A stretch of DNA of 64,000 bases from Karalla daura. Its lineage: Eukaryota; Chordata; Actinopteri; Chaetodontiformes; Leiognathidae. Both the position numbers and the translations under genes were made by a program. The notes beneath the pieces are model-generated. The model searched no databases and was not told where the DNA came from. It saw only the letters and a list, made by a program, of their open reading frames with translations. The stretch spans positions 13,672,767-13,736,766 of the forward strand of contig CM055199.1 in the NCBI GenBank assembly GCA_029224185.1, in the 5' to 3' direction. Below, one piece after another: positions 1 through 12,226 of this stretch; position 1 is the first letter of the stretch, and each line of letters opens with the position of its first letter.

Positions 1-1356
1 TTATCCTGTCATCAGTAAATACAGTAATTACATGACTAGCCTGTCAGACCACCGGATGTCTCAAAACTGTGTATTAGAAGTGAAGTGTTATATAAGATAA
101 AGCTCAGAGAGCTTCTAGTAGATTGTTCTCAGGTTTAAGAATTTGCTAAAGCATAAAACAGAATATCACAATAGCAATATTTCATCAGTTCAAAAGGACT
201 CGAATGCAAAACAGCACAATAGCTGGGTTAAAAAAAGAACTTTATGAGCTAAAAATGACACCAGTAGGGGAAAAACAAAAAGAAGAATGTATAACAACAT
301 AGCCTGGAAAATGATACCATATCACATGATAATGGACAAAGGGAATATTCAGGATATAAACAGATGATAATCGACTACTGTATCACAGGTGGGATGAAAA
401 AGAAGCAAAAACACAGCTCCAGGTGTGATTACTATCAAAGCAAACTCGCTTTTAACTATGAATAAATGTTTTATATTCACATCGGCACAAAACAGCTGGA
501 GGTGTGTGGCTGTTAAATCTGTTTATCATGTCATTATGCTGCATTTTCAGCCTGATGTTGAATTTTTGGCTGTTGAGCTTGTCATTTGGATTTAACATTC
601 CTCTTTGTTTTTCCCTCTAATTTCTCCTTCAGGATGAGGAGGCAGCAGTGGACCACCCTCAAAGAGAAGAAAAAACAAACTTGTGAACAACTGCAACTAT
701 ATGGATACCTAACATCATCTCAGTGATTACTAGGATCTTCTCCTCATTGGATTTTAATGTGGAATTGTGAAACTGTAATGTTCTGGCTCTCCAATATCAT
801 CACATATGTGAGACACGGCCAAGTTTCAGTAGAAACCTCAATTTAGAAAATTTCATGTGGACTGGGGGAAAGATAAGAGAGACAACAAGTGAACTTTTGT
901 ATCTGTCGTCATCTTCTTCCTACATGCAGCTCCCCGCTTAGCTTTATTGAAAAGGAGAAGCCCATTAAAGCATTTGATAGATAGGAAGGCTTGGTCTGAA
1001 GGTGTTGTTGCTGACTGGCTGCCGGTTGGAGATGCGATAAGAGCACGGAGAAGAGAGAGAAAAGAAGTGGCTGTCTTACAGGGGCTGAATACAAATTAGA
1101 GTTTGTCTCTGCTGTAGCTACACCAGTGTGGCAAGTCAATATTAGGGAGAGCCAAATGGACAAATAAGGCTGCCTCTCAATTACATATGTGAGCTGAAAA
1201 GATGAAATTGGATGTTTGTTAATGGACGATATGAAATCGGATTGATGTGAAATGAGGGGAAATAAAGCCGACACTGTTCAGCCCCTGTTGGTGGCATGCC
1301 TGAGCCGATCCCAGCACAGTGCCAAGTGATGAGGCCGGGCTGAACCTGGGAAGAAC
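1..1356 (+). other. Upstream region of htr1d, with a possible 5' UTR exon
   Basis: No coding gene is supported here. The last part is presumably 5' UTR and promoter of htr1d. A pyrimidine tract ending in AG at 631-632 looks like a splice acceptor, so a 5' UTR exon could begin at 633 and continue into the coding exon; this is inference only. The long minus-strand open frame over 1219-2145 is an antisense shadow of the receptor gene. Confidence 0.4.
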
Positions 1357-2535
1357 ATGGAGCTGGATAATAGCTCTCTGGACTACTTCAACAGCAACTT
1401 CACAGAGATTCCCAATGCCACCAAGGCTCCGCCCTGGAGCGAGGGCACGGCGCTCAGCCTCCAGATCTCCGTGTCGGCGTTGCTGGCCCTGGTCACCCTG
1501 GCCACCGTGCTCTCCAACGCCTTCGTCATCGCCACCATCTTCCTCACCAGGAAGCTCCACACCCCGGCCAACTTCCTCATCGGCTCCCTGGCCGTCACCG
1601 ACCTGCTGGTGTCCATCCTGGTGATGCCCATCAGCATCGTCTACACCGTCAGCAAGACCTGGTCCTTCGGGCAGATCGTGTGCGACATCTGGCTGTCGTC
1701 CGACATCACCTTCTGCACCGCCTCCATCTTGCACCTGTGTGTGATCGCGCTGGACCGCTACTGGGCCATCACGGATGCTCTGGAGTACTCCAAGCGCCGC
1801 ACTACCCGGCGTGCAGGGGTCATGGTTGCGGTGGTGTGGGTGATCTCCATCTCCATCTCCATGCCTCCGCTCTTCTGGCGTCAGGCCAAGGCCCACGAGG
1901 AGCTGAAGGAGTGCATGGTGAATACGGATCAGATCTCCTACACCCTCTACTCCACCTTCGGAGCCTTCTACGTCCCCACGGTGCTTCTCATCATCCTGTA
2001 TGGGAGGATCTACGTGGCCGCACGCTCCCGGATCTTCAAGACGCCGTCGTGCTCGGGGAAACGTTTCACCACGGCTCAGCTCATCCAGACCTCTGCGGGC
2101 TCCTCGCTCTGCTCCCTCAATTCCTCCTCCAACCAGGAAGCACACCTACAGTCTGGCAGCCCCGTAGTCAGCGGAGGAGGAGGAGGGGGAGGGGGAGGGG
2201 GAGGGGGAGGTTCGCCCCTCATCATTAACAGTGTGAAAGTAAAGCTGGCAGACAGCGTGCTGGAGAGGAAACGTCTGTGCGCGGCGAGGGAGAGGAAGGC
2301 GACCAAGACGCTGGGCATCATCCTGGGCGCCTTCATCGTCTGCTGGCTCCCGTTCTTTGTGGGCACGCTCGTCACGGCCATATGTAAAACGTGCTGGTTC
2401 GATCCCATACTTTTCGATATATTTACCTGGCTCGGGTACCTGAACTCCCTCATCAACCCCGTCATCTACACCGTGTTCAACGACGAGTTCAAACAGGCTT
2501 TCCAGAAGCTTGTTAAGTTCAGACGGTGTTCCTAA
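1357..2535 (+). CDS. htr1d: 5-hydroxytryptamine (serotonin) receptor 1D, intronless GPCR, 392 aa
   Basis: A complete class A GPCR of the 5-HT1 group; family members couple to Gi/o and lower cAMP at the plasma membrane, often presynaptically. Seven hydrophobic segments are present. Three N-glycosylation sequons lie before TM1 (N5, N14, N20). C109 and C186 form the expected TM3-ECL2 disulfide. D116 is the amine-binding aspartate (3.32), S199/T200 lie in TM5, DRY is at 133-135, CWLPFF starts at C329, and NPVIY is at 367-371. T357 occupies position 7.39, where human 5-HT1B/1D have Thr and rodent 1B has Asn. The subtype call 1D over 1B rests on the TM2-TM3 region, SAGSSLCSLNSS in loop 3 and the LADSVLERKR stretch. 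Length is 392 aa against 377 in human; part of the excess is a 13-glycine tract (273-285). The start is the first in-frame ATG and gives a normal short extracellular N-terminus. Signs of a single coding exon fit this receptor subfamily. Confidence 0.95.
   Translation: MELDNSSLDYFNSNFTEIPNATKAPPWSEGTALSLQISVSALLALVTLATVLSNAFVIATIFLTRKLHTPANFLIGSLAVTDLLVSILVMPISIVYTVSKTWSFGQIVCDIWLSSDITFCTASILHLCVIALDRYWAITDALEYSKRRTTRRAGVMVAVVWVISISISMPPLFWRQAKAHEELKECMVNTDQISYTLYSTFGAFYVPTVLLIILYGRIYVAARSRIFKTPSCSGKRFTTAQLIQTSAGSSLCSLNSSSNQEAHLQSGSPVVSGGGGGGGGGGGGGSPLIINSVKVKLADSVLERKRLCAARERKATKTLGIILGAFIVCWLPFFVGTLVTAICKTCWFDPILFDIFTWLGYLNSLINPVIYTVFNDEFKQAFQKLVKFRRCS
2173..2211 (+). repeat. GGN triplet repeat encoding 13 glycines in htr1d loop 3
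   Basis: Thirteen consecutive glycine codons (residues 273-285), written mostly as alternating GGA and GGG. Within them, four runs of five G separated by single A occupy 2185-2207, a strong G-quadruplex pattern in the coding strand. The tract sits in intracellular loop 3 between the serine-rich segment and TM6, where the family is variable in length. Confidence 0.9.
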
Positions 2536-3605
2536 AAAAAACATTAAAGTGGATTGAAAGAAAGAGAAAAAGACAAAAGAAAACATATAGGAAGAGAACT
2601 ATACTCTTAGATGTTTCGTCTTGTAAAGATAAAAATGCTAATTGTGATGTGTTTTTTACATCAAACAGCTCCGTGCCATAGCTATTTAGATTCCTACAGC
2701 ATATCCTTCATATAGATTTATGCATGCATGCTGAGAAAAAAAAAGAAAAAGAAAAAGAGGAAGTCCTCACCCTCAAGAATTGTGGAACTAAGTCTATTTC
2801 ATGTCACGGGGACGCTGCTGTTATTTCTTGGACAAAAGGATCAGATTAACTGTGTGGAACGAGCCAACTCAGAGTGACTGGATTTATTCCAGCGGAAATG
2901 AAAAGCCATGAAATGTATGTTGTCTTAATTTCTGTGTCATACTGTATCTGCTGCTCACATAATGCTGTTTCTGTGGTACAGTCAAATACTTAGAAAGGCT
3001 ACAAACCCTAGAGATTCAGTAAAGGTGTCGCCATATATGCAATTATATTTTAAAGTGGTGTGTCTGTGCGTGTGTGAGTGTGTGTAAAGGTGGTTACTTT
3101 ACTTTAATATATGCGTGTTTGAGAAAGAGAGGACTGTCAAGTGTGTGACATTTACACATGCTATTCTCCAGCGAGGCTCATCTTCATCATTATACAAGGA
3201 CTGAAATGGAAACTGTAATTTTCACTCTGAATTTTAAGTAACACCCAGTGTCATCGCAATAAATTAACCCTTTCCGAAACCTTAGAAAACGTGGAACAGG
3301 GTAAGGGCAAATGTTCAGAGTCATGGCGACCAAGGACGATTTGAGAATTATTAATTCTTTGCAAATCAATGTGCTTGTTTTCAAAGTGTAAGTGCTTATT
3401 TTTACTGTTGTGTGACAGAGTTGATGGCTGATTCTACGTACTTGCAGGGAAACTGACTCATTGATGCTGAAAATGACCGTGATGAAGCTGACATGGTAGT
3501 GTCATAGTGTCTTCATGAAACTGCTGTCTGTAACTTTGTTCCTCTGTTCCCGGGCAAAAAAAGCATTAATGTCTCTGTAAGATGGAACTCAAAGTTGAGA
3601 ATAAA
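2536..3605 (+). other. Probable htr1d 3' UTR and flank
   Basis: No open frame of interest. An ATTAAA at 2543-2548 is only a few bases past the stop codon and is probably too close to be the main signal. A canonical AATAAA lies at 3600-3605 and would give a 3' UTR of about 1.1 kb. The extent is inferred from signals only. Confidence 0.4.
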
Positions 3606-4714
3606 TTAAACCAATGTTTCGATAAAAGGCACAATGGCTTTGATGAGAGGCAGGTGTAGTTTGATATCCATCATGGATTGTGTTACCCTGAATGTCATTA
3701 TACATTTGTTTATAATGATAGTAATGTCTGGACTTCCACAAATGTGTAAAAATAGAGATGTTTGCTTTGATCTGTGACCAACAAGCAGCTGGTATTTATT
3801 GTAAAAATTCATACTATTGCCCAGTCTGTAAGAGCTCCATTTCATTTGGAAAAACAAAACTACTTAAAGTTATGTGTAAGACGGTAAAAAGGTAAGTTGG
3901 AAATGAAAAAAAAACAAAAAAACATTGAGCACTGTCTCTCAAAATTAGCAAAACATTCAAAGAGATGTATCCACTCATAACCATTATTTGTTTTTAAATT
4001 GTATTTTTGTGCCTTTCAACTATTTTTGGGTGCAGCAAAAAAGAGCCTGAATATTGCTTAATTATTGGTCCTCTAAGTCGCCAAGAAAAAAAAGCAAAGA
4101 AAAGAGTCTCTTTATCTTCGACTATGGTGTAAAATGACAAATGTATTATAAAAACAGAGCGAAACAGTCAAGAAAATGTCCCAAAACAGTCAAAGAGTCA
4201 TAAAGTCTGCTCATACATGAGAATGAAATGAAATTGGTAACTGAGGTCCAGGCAGAAGTCAACACTGCAGGTAAACATAGAAAAATGAAAGTGCAAGAAA
4301 CCGTTATAAGGTAGTAAAAATAAGGCAGGTAAAATCTAACAAGAGGCTGGTAAAATCTAGCAAGAGTAGAGATGAAAATAAAAGTACAAATCCAGCAGAT
4401 GATTGACTGATGATGTGCAAGTATGACAAATATGACCACCGGTGTGCAAATGTGGGATTTAGAAAAACTGTGCAAAATGACATGAGAGGTTAATGACACT
4501 TAAAAATGTGACATCGACAAACAACTGAAGAGTTCTGGTAAGAGTTTGTGTAATGTCTAGTGGACCACCAGTGTGCTCCAGTCCAGTCAAAGTTTGCAGG
4601 TGACAGGAAAGTCAAGGACTTTGTTGTTCAGTGTGGCAGGATGCAGAAATAAAAAAAATAACTGCAACAAATACCTTCTCTTCTCTCTTTAGCTTGTATA
4701 GTCCCAGTTTCCAA
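3606..4714. other. AT-rich intergenic DNA, nothing recognised
   Basis: AT-rich with short poly-A runs. Open frames here are short and have no recognisable similarity. Confidence 0.4.
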
Positions 4715-5665
4715 GAACAGACTTCAGCGACTACAGGCCTGTAGACACATGGAGACGTTTGAGAGGTTGGTTTATTTCTATTTTAGACCCAAGGTGAAGA
4801 TGTTCATGGATCCTTTAAAGGATTTGAGTCAAACATTGGTGTGGGCGATGCCCTCATCTACATCATGTTCTTTGACTTCTCAAGCGCCTTTAACACAGTG
4901 CAGCTGGGTCTGGTTTGTGAGAAGATGAGGAAGATGCAGCTGGACTCAGCACTTGTTGCATTGATCTGACTTAGACCACAGTCTGTCACCTCAAGGAATA
5001 ATGCTGTCTTATCTCTTTATGCTCACTGTGGTCTGTCACGTTGACACCCACTCTCTTCAGAAATCTTCCGACATCTTCTTCAGAGGAACACATGAGGAAC
5101 GATGTATGGTGCTTGGTCACAGACTTTGTGGATTGGTGTAACATCAACCGTCTTTAGCTTAACATCATCTTAACAGAACAATGAGATTGGTGAGATCTAT
5201 GAGATCTAAAATGTCTACACCGTCTCCAGTCACCATTGGAGGCACAGTGGGTTGAGGTTGTCTCCAGCTACAGGTACTTGTAGGGAATACAGGAGGATGA
5301 CAATCTGAACTGGTCTAATCAGATGGAGGTAGTGTACAAGAAGAGTCAGAGTTGAGTCTATTTCTTCAGAGGGTTGTCCTTCAGCATCTACAGACCTCCT
5401 TTGGTATCTTCCGCCATTATGTGATGGTGGGTAAACTTTTCTTTGGAGCGAGCTCCACCATCGGGGCTGAGCTGGAGGTGGCTGAGGTGAGGATGCTCGG
5501 GAAACTGAAGAAGATCCTGGACACTAATTCCCACCTGCTACATAGCCTGAAGATGTTTCAGGGGAGCACTTTCAGCCACAGACTGATATCACATCAGTGC
5601 AGGACTGAACAGAGCAGGAAGTCCTTCCTGCCAGCTTCTATCAGACCCTATCATGGTGATGACTA
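4715..5665 (+). mobile_element. Decayed LINE (non-LTR retrotransposon) reverse transcriptase fragment
   Basis: Several reading frames together carry a recognisable order of reverse-transcriptase motifs. From about 4722 there is a degenerate DYRPV...KTFERLV block, near 4880 FDFSSAFNTVQ (RT core), and near 5120 VDWCNINRL. A later YRYLGIQEDDNLNW block at about 5265 is followed by LYFFRG at 5357. The C-terminal end reads STFSHRLISHQCRTEQSRKS around 5567-5625, the typical tail of fish CR1/L2/Rex1-type LINE ORF2. Frameshifts and stops interrupt it, so it is dead. The exact clade cannot be fixed by eye. Confidence 0.8.
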
Positions 5666-6879
5666 ATTGATTTTAAAGTTAAAATTATTTCATAAATCTT
5701 GCATTCATAAGTCTTATTATAAGTCTCATTATAACATGTTAACTTACACGTTTTGTTATCATCATTCTTATTTATCTATCATATTTGTTTTTACTTGTTT
5801 ACTTACTATTGCTATTATTTTCTTTAACTGTCATCATTAATTTCACATTGAGGAAAAATGGAGCCAGGCTTCTGGATGCTGTTGCAGAGAGATACTGGGA
5901 GCAGCTGGAGATCTTCCCCCGTGCTGCATCCTGGATGGACTCAAGCCACAAACAACACCTTCTCTCTTCTTTCACTTCTCTTTCATGTCCTTGTCAATGT
6001 TGCAGTGAATTATAATTTTAATAATTATTTTCATGACTATTATTAAAACTGTTTCTAACATTCTGTCTTACCATTATTATGGTAATTATTCACTCATTGT
6101 TTTGTGTTTTCGCTTGCTTATTTTGCAGTTGATACAATTATTACTTAATAATTATAGTTGTATATTGGTATGAATGTGAATTGTGCGTGTATTATGTTTG
6201 TTGTGAATGTCATGTTCTTTTGTACAATTTTAGGTTGCTGTACAGAATTATTTCCCTTCTTATCCTATCTCTAGGTTGGATGTCTAACAGATCCATTAAA
6301 TGATGCAGTAAAGGCTTGGTGCCTCTACCCTCCGCAGGGGAACCCTCCGCAGGGAAACACACGGTGACCTGGAGGACCTCAGCCTGTTTCTGACACCTTG
6401 TCCAAGTGTCAGACACAAGACTCACACGGTATCGCCTCAGTAGTGCTGCTCATACTCGCTCTCTGCTCTGCTGTAAATGAGTCTGCTGAAGGAAAGACAG
6501 ATCAAACAACCAGAACTGAAGAACAGCTAAAACACATAATGCATTAATATTGATATATAATTGTGAGGTTTAACAAGCACTGAGAGTTGTAAAATTCAAA
6601 CTAAAAGTTATAAGCAATGTTAAATTAAGATCCAATACGTCACATTAAGAAAGAATATTAAAAAACTGCAACTTTATGAATCAAAGCAGTGTGGGCTACA
6701 AATGTATTCCCAGTTTGATCTGTTAAGCTTGGTTCAACTTTTCTCCATATTGGCTGAATATTAATATGTAATATATTTCATTTTTAAGTCCTCTGGTTGA
6801 GTAAAATGTGGTTGGATTTAAAGCAAAGTAGGACAGAAAGCAAAACGGGGACAATCTTTATTTGTGCTTTTCTTTTTGC
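5666..6879. other. AT-rich intergenic DNA after the LINE fragment
   Basis: Very AT-rich with many ATTAT-like words, possibly including remnants of the LINE 3' end. A short direct duplication of a CCTCCGCAGGG word lies near 6330-6352. No gene or RNA recognised. Confidence 0.35.
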
Positions 6880-7200
6880 ACACCAGCTCCAATTTTGAAT
6901 AAATAATCAATTGTCATGGAAGCGAATGGCCAATGTAACCCTCAGCGTGTCCAATTAATTAAGCTGTGAATATATTACACTGTGAAGAGAAGCCGCATTA
7001 CCCTCGTGCTACAAAATGAATCGTTACCAAATTTCTACATCGGTCACATTTAATACTGTTAGACAAACTTGATTATTCAGGATAAAGTGTTGAAAATACC
7101 ACAATTGGCTCACCTGCTATTGATTATTGCCTTGGGGAATCGATGTGTCCTGATTAATTAGTATGTCAAGTAGATATTGAAACAAATGGTGCTAAAATGG
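6880..7200. promoter_or_regulatory. Candidate conserved non-coding element (enhancer-like)
   Basis: A repeat-free stretch with many homeodomain-type TAATTA/ATTAAT cores (for example near 6953 and 7153), ATTGT/ACAAT words and no coding potential. Composition differs from the flanking microsatellite-rich DNA. The call is pattern-based inference; only cross-species alignment could establish conservation. Confidence 0.25.
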
Positions 7201-8989
7201 CTAAAAATAAGACCCAGAAGGAGAATCCTGGTAGCTGATCTCACTATTTCTCAAGGTTGAATCCCGTGAACAAACCTCTCTCCGTAATGAAGTATTCAAT
7301 AAAGGTTCATCAAACCCACAAAAAAAGGTACGCTTTAAAAAGAAAGCAGACCAACAGAAGATACGTCAGTCTGTATCAGTGCGGACGGGAGATTGCTTCA
7401 GATAATGTTAGGCCGCCTTGAGCAGTGAAACCAAAAGGTCAGGATGCATTTAACCTCATGGGATGGGTGCTGTCACTTCTTGACTCATGTACGGAGTAAG
7501 GCTGGAGGGAGGAAGAGGAGGAGGAGGCACACGGGAGGCGAACAGTAAGGAAAGAGAGCAACAGCCGTGCAAACAAACAAAATTATCCCCCAGAGATAGT
7601 CCAACACAGTCCAACAGACACCGTTAACAATGTCAGGCTAAAGGGTAATATGCTGCCACACACTGCATGTATTACATACCCAGCCAAAAACACCGCAATA
7701 AGCACAACAGAGTTATCCCCTACAAGTCTGCTGCTTATCTAACTTCACGTTCAAAGGGGTTTGTTTTCGTGCTGCAATTTGAAAGTGCAATGTACACTTA
7801 AGGCGATGCAAATGCTGGCCAAAATTATAGTTTTACAAATAGAAAGAAGCACATAATTTGTCTGAAGGCAACTAAAGTGTGGGCGTAAAATTGCGCATAA
7901 CTGGAATTCTTTTTCATGTGTGGTGCCGCTGCTAGTGCCCGACTTAAGAGGCAAACTATCAGCTGGTTGGGGTCGTTCCACACACTGTTCAAAGAGCAGT
8001 CTCCACATTCCTAGGAGATTCATGATTTTCTGTTCAACACAGTTTTCTCCACTTTGCTGTGACGAGGGGAGCAATTGATAAACCGCTCTAACCTGAGCGC
8101 TTTCTGTTCGACTTCTACAGTCGATTAGGAGGCCATATTGAATTGTTTTGAGTAACAAGAGGGAGGTGTACAGTAAGTGGTTCACTTGACCATACAGGCA
8201 TACAGTACAGTTTTCTCCCCTGTGGAGCATAACCAGCATGGACTCAGCTTGCTTCGAGTTAACCCCTGCTGGAGCAGCTGCTTCATGGTGAAAAAAACAA
8301 ACCCAAAAACAAATAGTATTTGAGATGGTACATATTTGATTTTAGCTTTCAGTCGCTTAAGCAGGTTTTTAATAAGTCCCCGTGCTGAATACGGAATCTC
8401 TTGTTGCTCTCTCTATGTGAATATTCTGTATATTCATGCAAATCATTTAATAGTATGGTAATACATATGCAGAAAGGCTAGTTCCCCAGATTAATAGGTC
8501 AAAAGCTGTTAAGATCTGCTGTGCTTGCATCTACTCTGTGTACAGTTCATTAAAACACATGCAGCTGAGAGGCGGCAGCATTAAACTCTGTATTTTTAAT
8601 GGTGCTCACTACAGATGCTGGACAACAACAGTCAGCAAAACTCTCCATTCACTGAGCTGTCTATCACTGTATATGATTACATGGTTACTCCATCAAGGAC
8701 GTTTGTGTGATCAGGATCTGGACTAACTGTGCCACAGCCTGAGGATTTTAATTAATGAAGACTCTATGTGAGGCTCCACTACAGTGGTGCTTTAAGCTGA
8801 ATGGTCACAAGAGGAAAGAATCAAAAGATCATCAAAATCATTAGAATTCAACTAATGTAGACTGTGCATGTTTATATTATAAGGGACCTAGAATGGTTGA
8901 ATGTGTTCTCGGGTGTTAACATTATGTGAACACTGGTTTAATGAAAATGCCTCAGAAATGCCTCGGATGTCTTTTAAAATCCTATTTTT
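7201..8989. other. Intergenic DNA, nothing recognised
   Basis: Contains a short GAGGAGGAGG purine tract near 7510-7525 and unremarkable open frames up to 162 codons on the minus strand (7751-8239) that show no family resemblance. I do not support a gene here. Confidence 0.35.
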
Positions 8990-9130
8990 TGTGTGGGAGT
9001 ATGATTGTCCAATTTTGCATAAATCTGTCGCCCTTTCATCCTCAACCGAGCGTAGGCTCTTGTGCTAATTGGCCGTCTTCCCTGCCACTCATATGAATGA
9101 TTACATCACTCGATTTATTACTTAACAATG
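8990..9130. promoter_or_regulatory. Candidate conserved non-coding element
   Basis: A compact block with homeodomain-like words (CTAATTGG, ATGATTACATCA, GATTTATTAC) and no repeats or coding potential. Inference from texture only. Confidence 0.2.
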
Positions 9131-12100
9131 GAAATTAGCAACTTTTTTTTTCCAAACTAAATAATATACAGCTCTGGTGGCTTTGTTCAAATGGGGAATC
9201 TGAGGAGTGCAAAGGACATGATAATGTCTGTAGACCTGGTTTGCATCTTTTGGCTGGAAATAGAGTGATGTTAGCCCTGGTAGAACTGTTTTTTGTTTCT
9301 TGATTCCCTTTAAGTTTCAATCCATTTACCAACTGTAGAGTTGATAGCTGTGCCATGTTCCCCATGTCTATCCTGCAATGATCCTCCTCTTCCCTTACAT
9401 TTTCTGACTCTTATCATCCAACCATAACCATGCAATGAGGACTGATCAGTCCACATGATTACAGGCTGATTACATGATTCAGTATGGGTGGGTACCTCCA
9501 ACTGACAGACAGCTCACCTCATATGACTAAAAGCAAATATCCACAGGTATTCATCATATATTTTTCTCTGACTTTCTCTGACCTTAAACCAGGAGATGCA
9601 CTGGGCTGGAAAGAGGTTATATATTATTTAATTATACAGTCACTCTCAGCAGGAGACAGAGATATGTCCATAATTTGATTAGCAAACATATATGCACAAG
9701 CACCTCCCCACCTACACACATTCACATTCACATAGGCCGCGAGGAATATGCATGTATTCAGTGTGAGCCATATGCTTTGAAAGTATACACGTCAGCACAC
9801 GCTCACAAAAACACTTTGCAAACTCAACATACATGATGGCAAACATGGGAGATAAATGATTTAAGAGGCTCCATGAATATTTTACATCTTATGTCTTGTT
9901 TAAGATACTGAAGTCCAATTCATAAGATACAAAGAAAACATCACAGAGTGCTCTTGAATCAAACTAATTATACCGATGAAACGCCACTACTTCTGCCAGA
10001 GCACTACTTTCAAACAAAAAACAGTGGAGAGAATATTTTACTCTGGGGAGAAACTGAATGAATACGCCCTCGCAACACAGACTGAAGTAATCAGCTGCTG
10101 GTTAATTAAGCACGTCCCATCTCCCAAAGTCACAGGAGATCCCACAACACGTAGCTGAAATTTACAATAAACACACCTCTACTAAGATCAGTCAGACTTT
10201 TATGTAATCTGTATTCACAATACAAATGAAACCTGTAAAAGGCTTGACAGATTGTCAGAGATTATCAGAGATTATTTTGTTTTTGTCCTGTGTGCACACA
10301 CATACACATGGCTAACAGTTTCTTTATTCGAGATGAGAAGTCATGTTTAATGCATGGGGCCGGAGCAGAAGGAGTCCCGAAAAACATTAGTTTAAAACAT
10401 GTATGAGGTTCGGACACATTGCTACAGACCTCCGTGCGAGGTTCGTCTGAGTTTTTAAAGTTACGACAAGATAAGGTACGCACTGTATTTATCCTTAAAG
10501 AGAAATTGCTCTGTCCCTCACAAAGAATCCTCATAGTAAATAGTAACAGTAGATATAATGATAAATAGTCAAGACAAGATAAATGTCAGAAAAATGTAAG
10601 ACTATGATGGAGAGTGCTACTCTAAGTTTACCAGCAACTTCCCTCTATGGGAACTGTACAACTCAACCGCCCCCAGTGGCTGACCTGAGCAGATGGAGTG
10701 GGGTCTTCAGAGAGAAGGGCGCATGCTTAATGTTTGCTGATTCAGCGAGAAGTAGAGTAACCAAGCAAGAGAATGGACTCGGAGGCAAGAGTGTTGTGCA
10801 CCAGGAGAAGCCCGGTTTGCTGGCTCAGGGAATTATCACACAACAGGAAGCTATAGGGCCAGACTTTACTGCTTATAGCAAGTGAGTAAATCAATATGCG
10901 TGAGGTTTGGAAGTCAGATACTTACACCTCAGATACCAGAGAGCATGCCTCAGTCAAGCCATATCCAACCAGTTTTGAGTGGAAGATATTGGTTGTTTGG
11001 ATGTCGGAACAACATACCACTAGAATCAAATAAGCCCACGAGCAAGGTTGAAGAAGTTTACTTGGGTATTTATAACACCCAGGAGACAGATATTTTGATT
11101 TAAAATATGAATTCTTTGGGCTGAAGACCTGAATATTAGTGGGTCGACCCTGTTTGCCTGCAATAGATTTTAGTTTCTACCAGTGATGTAGCCGACCAGA
11201 CCCCCTGCAGTTTCAACGCTTTCAGCTTCAGGGACGGCTGCTGTACTCACCTCGAATAACACAGGAATAGTAGCAGATGGTTTTTGAGAATACGAAATGT
11301 AGTGTTTGTGCGGCGCAGCTGCACAGATGCATCTCCTTCATCCATTTTCTATCTCTGATACTTTCAAAGCATAAAAGCAACACTTTCTGGACCCATTATC
11401 ACTCAATTTGGGCCTGTTATCCTGTGAAATGGGTTCCATAAAAGCAAATATTTGAGTAAATACTCAGGGAGCACTCCCTCGGAGAGCTCTTTGTGCCTGT
11501 TCCCCTCTCCCTAAAGGATCTGTGATACAGCAGTTTAGTCTTGTCCTATGTACTTTCCACTGCCAGCGACAAGTCTCATGCTGATGTTTATGCATTTTTA
11601 AAGACAGAAGAGAGTAGAGCGAAAAAGACATTGTTTGAGTACGCCGACATTTTGTCACACTCCTACGGACCGTCGACATAGGCCTTATGCTGCGTTCAAG
11701 TTGCTCAGCGTAATGTCAGCCGTGCAGTTTTAACACAGTGACACAGGTAGCCTTTGATATTTCCCTTTTTGGGGTACAATGAGGTGCTGGACGGGAAAAG
11801 GTCAAGATATTAAAGGTCCCCATAACATTGTGGTCGCTGAGGTTTCAGCAATTAGCCAGCAACATGGCGAGTCAAGGCTTTCTTTAAGGAAATGGGGAGT
11901 TGCCGTGGCAACGGAGAAAGGAGGTTGACAGTGAATAGACCTTTTTAACATACATGCAGTGACCCTGGAAGTGGAGCCCGCACACACAGGTCGAAGACAC
12001 TAGTGCAAGAAACAAAAGCAGATGTGAAAGCAGAAGACATAACAATGCCACAGTAACAGTGTGCACAGCTCACAACAATCTTAATCACTCCGAGGAGATC

Positions 12101-12170
12101 CTTTCAGAAGGAATGCAAAGGTTTTAAAGTGAGGGGATGAAGACAGGGAACTGGATGGCGAGTGAAGGAA

Positions 12171-12171
<1 letters not shown>
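9131..12171. other. Intergenic DNA, nothing recognised
   Basis: No gene-like frame. The two plus-strand frames at 10583-10885 and 10882-11103 have no recognisable protein similarity and are probably chance. Confidence 0.35.

Positions 12172-12223
<52 letters not shown>
12172..12223. repeat. (AC)n microsatellite
   Basis: An uninterrupted dinucleotide tract of about 26 units. Confidence 0.97.

Positions 12224-12226
<3 letters not shown>

Noticed and set aside
1219..2145. 308-codon minus-strand open frame
   Set aside because: It is antisense to htr1d and exists because of the GC-rich receptor coding sequence; composition is low-complexity with no family resemblance.
7751..8239. 162-codon minus-strand frame
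   Set aside because: No recognisable motif and AT-rich chance composition; no support for a gene.
12172..12223. CRISPR-like or structured repeat array
   Set aside because: All tandem arrays in the window are simple microsatellites without spacers.
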